Assembly (NCBI GenBank): GCA_016711045.1
Contig: JADJTT010000007.1
Location: 453,592-517,591, forward strand
Length of the DNA: 64,000 bases
Source of the DNA: Saprospirales bacterium
Lineage (GTDB): Bacteria > Bacteroidota > Bacteroidia > Chitinophagales > Saprospiraceae
Direction: 5' to 3'
Shown here: positions 34,643-44,006 of the stretch, piece by piece
How positions within the stretch are numbered: position 1 is the first letter of the stretch
How the letters are laid out: each line of letters begins with the position of its first letter
Notes under the pieces: model-generated
The model's database searches: none
Seen by the model: the letters and a program-made list of their open reading frames with translations, nothing else
Told to the model about the DNA's origin: nothing
Translations under genes and position numbers: made by a program

Positions 34643-35614
34643 TTAAAATTTCGTTCCCTTGTGGATGAAAAACTCTACAGATTGAGGCGAGAACCGCACA
34701 TTCTTTACAAAATCGGGTGCACAGGTCAGGTTCAGGGGCACAGTATTTTGTTGTGAATTCGGCGCAATACCACCCAGATCCGCTTCCACGGTAAAATCAA
34801 CTGCACCCAGGGTGCTGTACCTGTTCATTCCCACCACACAGTAGATCGTCACCGAAGCCGGAAAAATCCGGATACTGTCGGGTGCATTGGAAACCATAAC
34901 CGGCACGTAATAGATCGTTTTTTCCACGACCGGCTCCACTTCCAGATTCAAGGTGGTCGAAGCCACCCCCAATTTCAATACCCTTTCCGGGTTGCGCGCC
35001 AGCGGAATGACCTGCGTGTAGTTTGTTTTCAGGGGACCGATACGCCCTGTATCGGTAGGCCAGTAATCCAGTTTATCCAGCAACGAGACGGGGCCGGTGA
35101 CGAGCACGCTATCGGGCGTAAGGGTCAAGGGGGTGACATACTGGTGCTGGGGTTCCAACGAAACCTGGTATCGCAATTGAATCGGCAAAAAACGCTGGCC
35201 TTTGAGGCCCGACCGGATAGGAATGTAATCCAGATTGATGTCTATCACTTCCAGGCTGGCTTCCGCGAGAAATGCCTGTATCCGGTCGATCACCAATCGT
35301 CGTTCCAGGACGGTAACCGGGAGCGTTTGCAGGTCAAAGATCAGGGGTTCACGCCTGCCAAACAGGGAGAAATACATCAATTTCCAACCGGATCCACTGA
35401 TGGTCGCATCAATTTCATCCGGCGGCCTTTCCAGAAATGCCTGTTCCTGGGGCAGCACATATTCAAAGGAAAATTTCCAGTGGGTCTGGTATTCCTGAGA
35501 AAGTTTTACCAAAAACCAAAATACGGTAGCAAGGCCAAAGCAAATTAATAACTCTGCCCGATCCTTGCGAACCGAAATCTTTACTTCCTTATTTAATATC
35601 GCGATCAGGTGCAT
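34643..35614 (-). CDS. YbbR/CdaR-like domain protein
   Basis: The 323-residue protein has one N-terminal membrane helix (LLICFGLATVFWFLVKL) and then repeated YbbR-like beta-domains, for example LTPDSVLVTGPVSLLDKL and VRFSPQSVEFFI at the end. In Firmicutes CdaR regulates the diadenylate cyclase CdaA. In Bacteroidota these genes lie by yajC, as here (38 bp), and a direct role in cyclic di-AMP control is not proven. A PgpH-like phosphodiesterase is encoded 15 kb away. Confidence 0.82.
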   Translation of the reverse strand: MHLIAILNKEVKISVRKDRAELLICFGLATVFWFLVKLSQEYQTHWKFSFEYVLPQEQAFLERPPDEIDATISGSGWKLMYFSLFGRREPLIFDLQTLPVTVLERRLVIDRIQAFLAEASLEVIDINLDYIPIRSGLKGQRFLPIQLRYQVSLEPQHQYVTPLTLTPDSVLVTGPVSLLDKLDYWPTDTGRIGPLKTNYTQVIPLARNPERVLKLGVASTTLNLEVEPVVEKTIYYVPVMVSNAPDSIRIFPASVTIYCVVGMNRYSTLGAVDFTVEADLGGIAPNSQQNTVPLNLTCAPDFVKNVRFSPQSVEFFIHKGTKF

Positions 35615-35652
35615 ACGTGCGGCAGCTGCAACCCTGAGAAATGGCCGACGAC

Positions 35653-35997
35653 TTAGGATTCTGAAGTTGTCGTAGACCGGTTAGCGGTATTTTTATTTAC
35701 AGCCTCCGTCATTTCCTTGGAAATGGCGCTCTTAATCACCCGGATAAAGATCTTATTGCCTACTTCCAATGTCACAATATCATCTTCCAATTTATTGATC
35801 CGGCCAATGATCCCGCTCCCGGTGACCACCTCGTCGCCTTTCTGCATGGTTTCCACGAACTTACCTTGTTCTTTTTGCTTTTTAGCCTGAGGGCGAATGA
35901 GGAAAAAATAGAATACGACGAAGATCAGGGCAAAAAAGAGGAGATTCATGTATTGGCCCATTCCTCCTGGCGCCGCCTGCAAGAATAATGCTGTCAT
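35653..35997 (-). CDS. yajC: preprotein translocase subunit YajC
   Basis: The ATG at 35997 gives 114 residues. One membrane helix (LLFFALIFVVFYFFLIRPQA) with the FLIRPQ motif is followed by the cytosolic GDEVVTGSGIIGRI segment typical of YajC, an accessory to SecDF. It sits between a DUF1573 gene and a YbbR gene, a common order in this phylum. Confidence 0.93.
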   Translation of the reverse strand: MTALFLQAAPGGMGQYMNLLFFALIFVVFYFFLIRPQAKKQKEQGKFVETMQKGDEVVTGSGIIGRINKLEDDIVTLEVGNKIFIRVIKSAISKEMTEAVNKNTANRSTTTSES

Positions 35998-36023
35998 GTT
36001 TAATTTTTTTAGCATCTAAAAAA

Positions 36024-36509
36024 TCATTCCTGCCCCCGAACAAAGCCAATCATGGCAATTTTCGTCTGTGCAGGATACGTGTTTGCGGTAATTGTCACTT
36101 CTTTGTGTTGCTCTTCAGCTTTGTTCAGCGTATTAAAAACGACCCGAATTTCGCCTCCCTGTCCTGGCTGGATGGTTTCTTTGGGCCATGAGGGCACGGT
36201 GCAACCGCAAGTAGAGCGGGCATCCGTGATCAGGAGGGGGACTTTCCCTGTATTGGTAAACTTGAAAAAATGTTCCAATTCCGCGCCTTCCACTACTTCT
36301 CCGAAGAGGTATTCGGGCTCTTCAAAAGAAATCTTGGCTACATTTACGGTATCGAGTGGTTCATTCGCCGTGGCGGGGTTGCGGATGATGGAAGAGATGG
36401 AGCCATCCACCGGTACGCCCTCCACGCGCTTATCCTTGCCAGGGTCTTGTTGACAAGAAATGAGCCCAAATAAACCTATTGTAAAAAAAATGAGCAACTT
36501 TATTTTCAT
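36024..36509 (-). CDS. DUF1573 lipoprotein
   Basis: The ATG at 36509 gives 161 residues with a lipoprotein signal ending FGLISC. Longer frames upstream would have no signal peptide and run into aroK. The Ig-like DUF1573 domain is recognised by HFFKFTNTGKVPLLI and STCGCTVPSWP. Function is unknown. It probably shares a transcript with yajC, 26 bp downstream. Confidence 0.85.
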   Translation of the reverse strand: MKIKLLIFFTIGLFGLISCQQDPGKDKRVEGVPVDGSISSIIRNPATANEPLDTVNVAKISFEEPEYLFGEVVEGAELEHFFKFTNTGKVPLLITDARSTCGCTVPSWPKETIQPGQGGEIRVVFNTLNKAEEQHKEVTITANTYPAQTKIAMIGFVRGQE

Positions 36510-36591
36510 AAAACCTCCTTTTTGCGCTCCTGTTTCATAAAAAAACAGGGCTTGAAAGCCGCATAAAGGTATATGTTTTGACCCACATTTT

Positions 36592-37134
36592 ATGGGAGCA
36601 ACTTCGTCAATGTTTACCAATCCGAGTCCTATTTTTCTCATCGGTATGATGGGAAGCGGAAAGTCTACTGTCGGAGAACAACTGGCACAGCTGTTGGGTT
36701 GGCCTTTTATCGACCTGGATAGCTGGATCGAAGACCAACACCAGTGCACCATCGCTGAACTATTTGCGCGGGATGGAGAAAATGGATTCCGGTTGCTGGA
36801 GCGGGAAGCGCTCCTCCAGGTATTGGCCTACCCGGAGGTCTGCGTCATTGCCTGCGGCGGAGGCACACCCTGTTTTTTCGACAATATGCACCTGATGAAG
36901 GAAAAAGGGTGGGTTATTTACTTGCGCACGCCCTTTCCGGTCCTGCTTGCCAGATTGGAAAAACAGGTTTCCGAAAGACCGTTGCTATCCACCGGAAAAT
37001 GGACCGACAACCTGGAAGAACTTCTGGTAAAACGATCCGCGTATTACGAACAGGCTCATATTGTATTCGAGCAGAGGAAGGAGGATATGCCCGTAGCAGA
37101 AGATATTTACCAGCATCTCATACAGATAAAATGA
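36592..37134 (+). CDS. aroK: shikimate kinase
   Basis: The 180-residue protein has the P-loop LIGMMGSGKSTVGEQLA, the DxD site IDLDSWIE, the substrate arginine in FRLLERE and the CGGGTP loop. It phosphorylates shikimate on the way to chorismate. The ATG at 36610 (MFTNPSPIFLIGMMG) is an alternative start, six residues shorter. The stop codon forms the first bases of a palindrome. Confidence 0.95.
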   Translation: MGATSSMFTNPSPIFLIGMMGSGKSTVGEQLAQLLGWPFIDLDSWIEDQHQCTIAELFARDGENGFRLLEREALLQVLAYPEVCVIACGGGTPCFFDNMHLMKEKGWVIYLRTPFPVLLARLEKQVSERPLLSTGKWTDNLEELLVKRSAYYEQAHIVFEQRKEDMPVAEDIYQHLIQIK

Positions 37135-37169
37135 GGAGAGGAAGCGATGGATCCATCGCTTCCTCTCCT
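37134..37169. terminator. 36-nt perfect palindrome between convergent genes
   Basis: A perfect inverted repeat with 18-nt arms and no spacer is centred on GGATCC at 37151/37152. Its outer base is part of the aroK TGA stop. It separates aroK from the DUF4397 gene, so it probably ends both transcripts. T or A tracts are weak. Confidence 0.6.
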
Positions 37170-37190
37170 AAAAACCCAATCCCCATTTAT

Positions 37191-40130
37191 TTACCGGTTT
37201 ACTACCAGTTTCTGCACTGCCGAGCCATTTTGGGTTTGGAGTTGCACGAAATACATGCCGTTTACCAAATTGGCCGTATCGAGGTCAAAGGCAGTTTGCC
37301 CACCCATCAACTGTCCTTGAAAGACGGCTTGCACTTGCTTACCCATGGCATCCAGTACCCGGATGCTGGCCCACTGCTGGGCAGCAAGATCAACCTGCAA
37401 GGTGGATGTTATGCCAGGGGCAACCGGGTTGGGCACCAAATTCCAGCCATTTAATTCTGGCAAATCGGTAGTCGAAAGTACTACGGAAAGCGGGAAAGTC
37501 GTGCCATCCGGAAGGGCGACCCACACACCGAATTCGGGTTCGTCGCCACTGAAAAAACCAGAGGCAAATACCACCGCTGCACCACCGTCCAATCCGCTTA
37601 TATCTGCTTCAAAAGAAACGACGACCTGGTTGTTGTCATTGGCAGGGGTGATATCCAGCACGTAGGCATCCGCAGGTACATTCACATAGGCATCGCTGAA
37701 ATTTCCATACGCGATATTATCAAACAGGATCGGCCCGCCGCCTCCCACGACCACATCTACTTCAGGTGCGTCGGTGGAGCCGTGATAGAGAAGCAAGTCA
37801 ACTCCGGTAGCTGTGGCTTCGCGCCCACCGGAGAAAACATTCAATCCGAATGGCGTGGTGGCATCGCCCACGATCCCGGTAGCTATCACGATCTGGGTTT
37901 CCCCGTTTTGACCGAAAGTGACAGGTGCGTCAAATACCGCATCTGTCACCGGGTCTCCTCCCTGGGGCACGATGGTAACCTGTACATCCGAATTTGCCGG
38001 GGTAAAAACAAATGGCGTTGCCTCGCGGAAGGCAAGGGCAGGCACAGCCAGATCCCCGTTCAGGTAAATATCAACCGTTGGGGAAGGTGCGTTGTGGATG
38101 ATCTGGGTGCGGGAGATCTCCACGGCATCCAGTTCCACCACGGTACCATCGGCTGCAGCGGCAAACAAACCAAAGGCAGGGGAACCGCCAAGTATACCGG
38201 AAGCAAATACCGTCAGGGCTGCATCTTCAAAAAGGTCAAGCGGCGCGGAGAAAGTCGCGACGATATCCGGACTGCCATTGGCGCGAATGTCGAGGTAGTA
38301 TTGCGCAGCCGGCACATCCAAATAACCGTCGCTGTATTCGCCGTAGGCCAGGTTCTCGATCAGGTTGCCGATGGTGCGTGCATCCACATCCACTGCCGGT
38401 GCACCGGGGGAACTGTGCAGCACCACTACCTCCACGTTTCCTGCCGTAGCGGCTTCCTGCTTGGCATCGGCCAAAATTTGCAACCCGAAAGGATAGGTAG
38501 CGTCTCCCACCAATCCGCCTGCAGTGATGATATAGTTTTGAGCGCTTTCCAGGCCTGCTGGAAAATCAAAATTAGCGATGGACTCACCTACCGAGGAGCT
38601 ACTTGCCGGGGCCACATCAATGCTGATCGGCAAGCCGGCAGGAATCTCGATGAAGCCTGTAGCCGTGCGGAATTCAAAATCATCGACAGCCAGTCCACCG
38701 TTGAGGTACACATCTACCACCGCAGCACCTGGGCTGGGGCTATTGTGGATGATATTTACATTGGCATATTCGGTGATCTGGGGGAACTCTACGATTGTAC
38801 CGTCGGAAAGCGCGGCAAATATACCAAATCCAGGGGTGCCCCCTACCAGACCGGAAGCAAACACCGTAGCGGCGCCACCTGCTAACCCTTCCAGATTTAC
38901 ATAAAAAGGAATCTCCGCACCCAGGCTTGGCACACTGATGGTGATAAAGTAAGGCGCATCCGGCGCACTCACATAGCTGGAGAAGTCTCCGTATGCAAGA
39001 TTGGATGCCAACGTACCGGTAACTACGCCAAACGCTTCGACATCTACAGGCGGAGCACCTGGAGAACCATGGAGCAATACAAAATCTACATTGTCCATCG
39101 AGGATCCTGCCTCGCGCGCATCGGCCAGAATATCGAGGTTAAAGGGATAATCAGGGTTCCCGGCTATTCCATCAGCCACCACCACGTAGGTCTGTCCATT
39201 GGTGAGCGTGAGCGGGCCACCGGTGTATACGTTGTCCGTGACCGGATCGCCACCGGCTGGTACGATAGAAAGATCCAGTGCCGTCTCTGCAGGTACAAAA
39301 CCAAAGGGAGAAGCCGTACGGAAAGCCACACCCGGCAAAAATATATTGCCGTTCACATAAATGTCGACTGTAGGGGACGGGGAATTGTGGATCACCTGCA
39401 ACCGCGCCACCGGGGATGCAGGCAATTCGACTACAGCGCCATTGGGAAGCGCGGCAAAAAGGCCAAACGCAGGGGTATCTCCCAACAATCCGGAGGCAAA
39501 TACCGTGGCTGCGCCTCCTGCCAACCCATTCAGATCTGCAGCGAACGTTGCAACGATGTTTGGATCTCCGGCGGCCCGCACATCCAGGTAATACAGACCC
39601 TCATCGACCGGCAGATAACCCACGTAGCTCCCAAATGCCAACTGGCCAATCAGATTGCCCACCGTACGCGCATCTACATCGACCGCCGGGGCATCGGGGG
39701 AGCCGTGAAATACAGCCAGGTCTACTTTACCCGGATCAGCAGCTGCTTCCTGCGCCTGCGCATTCACGTAAAGATTGAAAGGCGTATCCATATCACCTAC
39801 TACACCAGCAGCAGTAACGACATAGGTACCTCCGTCGGCCAGGCTTCCAATCGGAAAGGTAGCCGCGGCAGGATCAGCCGGGGTACTGGGGTTCAGTTTT
39901 ACCTCCACCGTCAAACCCACACCTGCAGGCACATCAAGGAAAGGCGTCGCAGCCCGGAAAGGAACCGCTGTGAGCGGCGGAAGAAGTGCCCCGTTCACAT
40001 AGATGTCCACGACAGGGCCCGACATGGTACCGGGGGTTGGGGAATTGTGGATGATTTGGACTCGGGCTGTCTGAGCCTCGGCAAAAATTGCCAGGCACAT
40101 CAGCACACACAGGGTAAGCAATTGTTTCAT
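37191..40130 (-). CDS. secreted DUF4397-repeat protein with type IX sorting domain
   Basis: The 979-residue protein has signal peptide MKQLLTLCVLMCLAIFAEA. Four DUF4397 units begin VQIIHNSP, LQVIHNSP, VNIIHNSP and TQIIHNAP, each with a VDIYVNG or VDVYLNG segment. Each is followed by a second half with VFHGSPDAPAVDVDART, giving eight related modules. The last 80 residues are a T9SS type A sorting domain (NLVPNPV, then NLVNGMYFVQL and KLVVNR). It is exported through the type IX system and attached to the surface or released. The ligand is unknown. Confidence 0.9.
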   Translation of the reverse strand: MKQLLTLCVLMCLAIFAEAQTARVQIIHNSPTPGTMSGPVVDIYVNGALLPPLTAVPFRAATPFLDVPAGVGLTVEVKLNPSTPADPAAATFPIGSLADGGTYVVTAAGVVGDMDTPFNLYVNAQAQEAAADPGKVDLAVFHGSPDAPAVDVDARTVGNLIGQLAFGSYVGYLPVDEGLYYLDVRAAGDPNIVATFAADLNGLAGGAATVFASGLLGDTPAFGLFAALPNGAVVELPASPVARLQVIHNSPSPTVDIYVNGNIFLPGVAFRTASPFGFVPAETALDLSIVPAGGDPVTDNVYTGGPLTLTNGQTYVVVADGIAGNPDYPFNLDILADAREAGSSMDNVDFVLLHGSPGAPPVDVEAFGVVTGTLASNLAYGDFSSYVSAPDAPYFITISVPSLGAEIPFYVNLEGLAGGAATVFASGLVGGTPGFGIFAALSDGTIVEFPQITEYANVNIIHNSPSPGAAVVDVYLNGGLAVDDFEFRTATGFIEIPAGLPISIDVAPASSSSVGESIANFDFPAGLESAQNYIITAGGLVGDATYPFGLQILADAKQEAATAGNVEVVVLHSSPGAPAVDVDARTIGNLIENLAYGEYSDGYLDVPAAQYYLDIRANGSPDIVATFSAPLDLFEDAALTVFASGILGGSPAFGLFAAAADGTVVELDAVEISRTQIIHNAPSPTVDIYLNGDLAVPALAFREATPFVFTPANSDVQVTIVPQGGDPVTDAVFDAPVTFGQNGETQIVIATGIVGDATTPFGLNVFSGGREATATGVDLLLYHGSTDAPEVDVVVGGGGPILFDNIAYGNFSDAYVNVPADAYVLDITPANDNNQVVVSFEADISGLDGGAAVVFASGFFSGDEPEFGVWVALPDGTTFPLSVVLSTTDLPELNGWNLVPNPVAPGITSTLQVDLAAQQWASIRVLDAMGKQVQAVFQGQLMGGQTAFDLDTANLVNGMYFVQLQTQNGSAVQKLVVNR

Positions 40131-40267
40131 TTTGTTATTTTTTTGGTTTGAAAGTTTGAAAAATCAGGAGCTACAACGTGGAGTCTGGAATGCGGTTCAT
40201 TCATTTCACTGTAAAACTTCCGGAAATATAATTTTTGGCTATTTTTAGGCAATTTCTAGCCAGCCCT

Positions 40268-43200
40268 ATGCCCAACATCAGTTTAACTATTCCGGTTTTA
40301 GTGCAACAACAAGGAGGCCAGTCCTTTTCCGTCAGGCCCTTGTTTCTCCCTTTTCCCGTGGTGTTCCACCACCGGTTTGACAATGCCCTTGCCCTTTTTA
40401 AGTCCCGGGTGAAACACATTTTCAAAGGGTTCCCGCTGGGGCGGGAAAACCTGGAAATCCTTTTCTGGTATAATTTCACACCCAAATATCAGTTCAAGCG
40501 ATTCCACTTTAATTTCTCGATCAAAAGCCATCCGATCTCCGGCAATTTCAGTGTCGCCTTTTTTGAGCTGGATGGAAAAGTATTCCTGAGCTTCCCGGGG
40601 TTCGATAACTACATGGCCATGATCAACCCTCCGGAACGGGGAAAGGGCGGGATTAAGGAAGAAGTGGGCATTATTCTTCAAAAACTGCTCCTCCAGGAAC
40701 TACAGGACGACCGGGATGATTTTGACCCCGCACGATACATGGCCAATAAAAGGGAGTTTGTGACCTCCGTAAATCAGGAAGTATATTTATCGGAGGAAGG
40801 GTTTAAATTCGAGCAAAATGACCGCCACGCGCCCTTTCAGTTCTTCCGCCGAAGTGCCACCTTCAGTGGGGAAGTGGAATTGCAAAAAGTAGGTTACTCC
40901 CTCAACGATCAATACCCCCATCAACTTCGCAGGGCCTATTTGCGGGAGGAGTTGGTCCAGGAATTGTCTCAGGCTATTTTTCATGGCACCAATACCCCTA
41001 TTGTCCTGATCGGCCAGGAAGGGGTTGGGCGCCATTCCATATTGGAGGAGGTACTTTTCCGGTACCTGGACGACAGCTACCCCCGGAAAACCCGCGAACA
41101 AAAAATCTGGCACCTGGATCCCACCCGGGTCATTTCCGGGATGTCGGTAGTAGGAATGTGGGAAAAAAGGCTGGAAGCCATCCTGAACTTCATCAAGACC
41201 ACCGGAAGGAAGGGACTCAACGATAAACTGTTGATCGACAATCCGGTGGCGCTGCCCCGCATCGGCCAATCGGCCAACAATAACCTGGTGATGAGCCATG
41301 TGCTCAAGCCTTATCTGGAACGGCGCGAAATTCAGGTGTTGCTCATTGCCACCCCTGAAGAATGGAAACTCATCCAGGAGAAAGACAGGTCCTTTTGTGA
41401 TCTGTTCCAGGTGGTACGGGTATCTGAACCCTCCATGGAATTGGCGTTCCGGATGGTCATGGAACAACGCAAGATCCTGGAAAAGAACTATGAATGCCAG
41501 TTCACCATCCAGGCGATCATGCATTTGTTTGCCACCTACCGCAATTTCTTCCGCAACAAAGCACTGCCCGGGGTGATTGTCAAATGGATGCAACAGTTTG
41601 CGGTCAAGTACCCAATGGGGCTGATCGACTTTCCGCAAGTGCTTACTGAATTCAAAGGGATCAGCGGGTTTCAGGAGTTGTTGCTCGACAGCCATTTTAC
41701 ATTTGAAGAGGGAGAGGTCGAGGAAAATATCAGTAGGCAGCTGGTGGGCCAGGAAAAGGCAGTGGAAGCACTTTCCGACTCCATCCACCTGATCAAATCC
41801 CGGCTCAACAACCCTTCCAAGCCCCTGGCATCCTACCTGTTTATCGGGCCGACCGGGGTCGGAAAAACGCAGGGAGCAAAGGTCCTCGCGGATTTTTTAA
41901 TGGGAAATACCGATCAACTCATTCGCTTCGACATGAATGAGTACATCGACTACTATGCGGCGGACCGCCTGGTCGGCAATTACCAAAACCCGGAGGGACA
42001 GCTGATCAGCAAGGTCCGGTACCAGCCTTTCGGCATCCTCCTGCTCGATGAGATCGAAAAGGCCCATCGCAATGTGCACGACCTCCTGCTTCAGGTACTC
42101 GATGACGGGCGGCTGACGGATGGACGCGGGAGGACGGTCGATTTTTCCAATACCATCATTATTATGACCTCCAACCTGGGGGCCCGGGAAGCTTCTTCCA
42201 GGTTGGGATTCCAACAAAATGAGGCCGATGAGGCTGCTATCTACGAAAAAGAAGTCCGCAACTTTTTCCGTCCCGAGTTTGTCAACCGGATCGACCGAAT
42301 TGTCGTGTTCAATCCGCTTCGGCTGGCCCATATTCTGGACATTGCCCGGTTGCAGATCGAAGAACTGCTGCAACGGGATGGTTTTGTGCGCCGCACAACC
42401 ATGGTCAACATCGACCCCAAAGCCCTGGAATGGGTAGCCCAGCGCGGCTTCGACAGCCGGATGGGTGGCCGGGCCCTCAAACGGCAGATCGAACGCGACC
42501 TGACTACACTCACCGCTTCCCAACTCATCGAAAGCAAGGCTGATTCCCCTGTGCTATTCGACATTACCCTCGATGGAGAAAAACTGAAGCCCAAGATCAT
42601 TTCCCTGGAGTTTGCACCCGTCCTCTCACCGGGCTGGATCCCTGAGTTACCTGCTGAAGACCAGGCAAAGGGCTTTTATGAAACACTACTCCAATTTGTC
42701 GATAAACAGGAACGGTCCATCCAACGCCTGACCAACGGTGCGGATGGCGAAGCGGATGAGCCCCTGATCATTACCGGAAAAGGGGATGAAAAAAAGCTGA
42801 ACTGGGTGCTTTATCAGGCTAAAGACCAGGCCAGAGCGCTGAAAGACAGGCTCCAACTCATCGTGTTGGATTTTCGGGAATACCAATTCCAGCAGGGCCC
42901 TGCCATCCCCTTTCGGCTAAAGATCAGCCAGGCCCGGTCCGGAACGATGGACAGCATGCGCCAAAAACTGGAAGATCAGTTCTTTGAAAAAGAAGCCCTG
43001 CAAGAGATCTATATTCGCTACCAACATGGCGTATCCCGGTTTGACAGCACCAGCACCGAGTTATTTCAGGACTACCTGGACGTAGTATTCCTGCAACTTA
43101 CCCGGTTGGCTATTCAGAAAAAACGGCTGGACAAGGGGTACTTCCAGATCGACTCCTATATGTCAGGGAAAGGCAAGGAGCAAATCCGGCTGTTGTTGAC

Positions 43201-43561
43201 CTGGTATGGCCGTGTACTGGACTCCATGAATATTTCTTGCAAGCCGGACTTCAAAAAGCAACGGATCGAAGTGGAGGGATACGGCATTGCCGAGATTTTC
43301 AAAGCGGAAGAAGGCGTACATTTATTCTTTATCGCCCAGGAAACCCCATTCCCTTTGATGACCTATTGGGTGCCAGAGGGGAAAAGAAGTACGCAAAAAA
43401 GGGAACAACGAACTATCTTGCGGTTATATGATGAAAACAGGACCATTACCGACCTCCGTTCCGGTTTTACCAATTCATACCATATTTCTCCGGAGGAGCT
43501 AAAGGTCCTGATCTATGCCGGTCTCCCGGATGCTCTGCGAAAAAAACTGGCCCCAAAATAA
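40268..43561 (+). CDS. Clp-type AAA+ protein with C-terminal release-factor-like region
   Basis: The ATG at 40268 gives 1097 residues. Residues 1-200 are an unrecognised domain. The first ATPase module (about 220-460) is degenerate: Walker A reads GQEGVGRHS (Lys lost) and Walker B reads LLIDN (Glu lost), and no arginine finger is seen. The second (about 490-780) is complete, with GPTGVGKT (527-534), LLLDEIEKA and EFVNRID. RLGFQQ stands where ClpC has its ClpP-binding VGF loop. No M-domain is present. Residues 845-1097 resemble class I release factors (coiled coil, YFQIDSYMSGKGKEQIRLLL, IFKAEEGVHLFFI, YDENRTITDLRSGFT) but lack the GGQ domain. It may be a ribosome-docking unfoldase, which is an inference. 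The only GGQ triplet is at residues 16-18. Confidence 0.8.
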   Translation: MPNISLTIPVLVQQQGGQSFSVRPLFLPFPVVFHHRFDNALALFKSRVKHIFKGFPLGRENLEILFWYNFTPKYQFKRFHFNFSIKSHPISGNFSVAFFELDGKVFLSFPGFDNYMAMINPPERGKGGIKEEVGIILQKLLLQELQDDRDDFDPARYMANKREFVTSVNQEVYLSEEGFKFEQNDRHAPFQFFRRSATFSGEVELQKVGYSLNDQYPHQLRRAYLREELVQELSQAIFHGTNTPIVLIGQEGVGRHSILEEVLFRYLDDSYPRKTREQKIWHLDPTRVISGMSVVGMWEKRLEAILNFIKTTGRKGLNDKLLIDNPVALPRIGQSANNNLVMSHVLKPYLERREIQVLLIATPEEWKLIQEKDRSFCDLFQVVRVSEPSMELAFRMVMEQRKILEKNYECQFTIQAIMHLFATYRNFFRNKALPGVIVKWMQQFAVKYPMGLIDFPQVLTEFKGISGFQELLLDSHFTFEEGEVEENISRQLVGQEKAVEALSDSIHLIKSRLNNPSKPLASYLFIGPTGVGKTQGAKVLADFLMGNTDQLIRFDMNEYIDYYAADRLVGNYQNPEGQLISKVRYQPFGILLLDEIEKAHRNVHDLLLQVLDDGRLTDGRGRTVDFSNTIIIMTSNLGAREASSRLGFQQNEADEAAIYEKEVRNFFRPEFVNRIDRIVVFNPLRLAHILDIARLQIEELLQRDGFVRRTTMVNIDPKALEWVAQRGFDSRMGGRALKRQIERDLTTLTASQLIESKADSPVLFDITLDGEKLKPKIISLEFAPVLSPGWIPELPAEDQAKGFYETLLQFVDKQERSIQRLTNGADGEADEPLIITGKGDEKKLNWVLYQAKDQARALKDRLQLIVLDFREYQFQQGPAIPFRLKISQARSGTMDSMRQKLEDQFFEKEALQEIYIRYQHGVSRFDSTSTELFQDYLDVVFLQLTRLAIQKKRLDKGYFQIDSYMSGKGKEQIRLLLTWYGRVLDSMNISCKPDFKKQRIEVEGYGIAEIFKAEEGVHLFFIAQETPFPLMTYWVPEGKRSTQKREQRTILRLYDENRTITDLRSGFTNSYHISPEELKVLIYAGLPDALRKKLAPK

Positions 43562-43644
43562 TGCCTTCCTTTGTGGAAACTTATAACAGGGTAAGTTGTT
43601 AAAAACTCGAATTTAATCGCCACACTGGAAAACTGAACACACAC

Positions 43645-43986
43645 ATGGCAACCGTCAAATTTACATTTGAAGATCCTTCAATACCGCCCAAGACCATAGA
43701 GAATGTTCCAGAAGGCTATTCCCTCCTGGAAGTTACAGAAGATCACGACATTCACCTCAACCACAACTGCGGCGGCGTCTGTGCCTGCAGCACTTGTCAT
43801 GTCTATGTCGAAAAAGGAGAAGAATACCTGGAAGAGATCTCCGACAAGGAGGAAGATTTTGTCGACCGGGCGATCAACCCCCGGCTGGAATCCCGCCTGG
43901 GATGCCAGTGCATCATCCTGGAAGAAGACGCCGTGATCGAAGTACAGATCCCGGACCAATCCCGGATTATTGGACATGAACATTGA
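43645..43986 (+). CDS. fdx: 2Fe-2S ferredoxin, adrenodoxin/Isc type
   Basis: The 113-residue protein has the plant/vertebrate-type cluster motif NCGGVCACSTCHVYV (C-x5-C-x2-C) and the distal Cys in RLGCQCI. The adrenodoxin-like surroundings (YLEEISDKEEDFVDRA) match ferredoxins that donate electrons in Fe-S cluster assembly. iscX follows after 20 bp, which supports that role although iscS and iscU are not here. Confidence 0.92.
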   Translation: MATVKFTFEDPSIPPKTIENVPEGYSLLEVTEDHDIHLNHNCGGVCACSTCHVYVEKGEEYLEEISDKEEDFVDRAINPRLESRLGCQCIILEEDAVIEVQIPDQSRIIGHEH

Positions 43987-44006
43987 TTACCAAACTATAA
44001 AGAGAT

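Noticed and set aside
37782..40151. Long plus-strand frames opposite the DUF4397 gene
   Set aside because: They mirror the repeats of a gene with signal peptide and sorting domain and show no protein features of their own.
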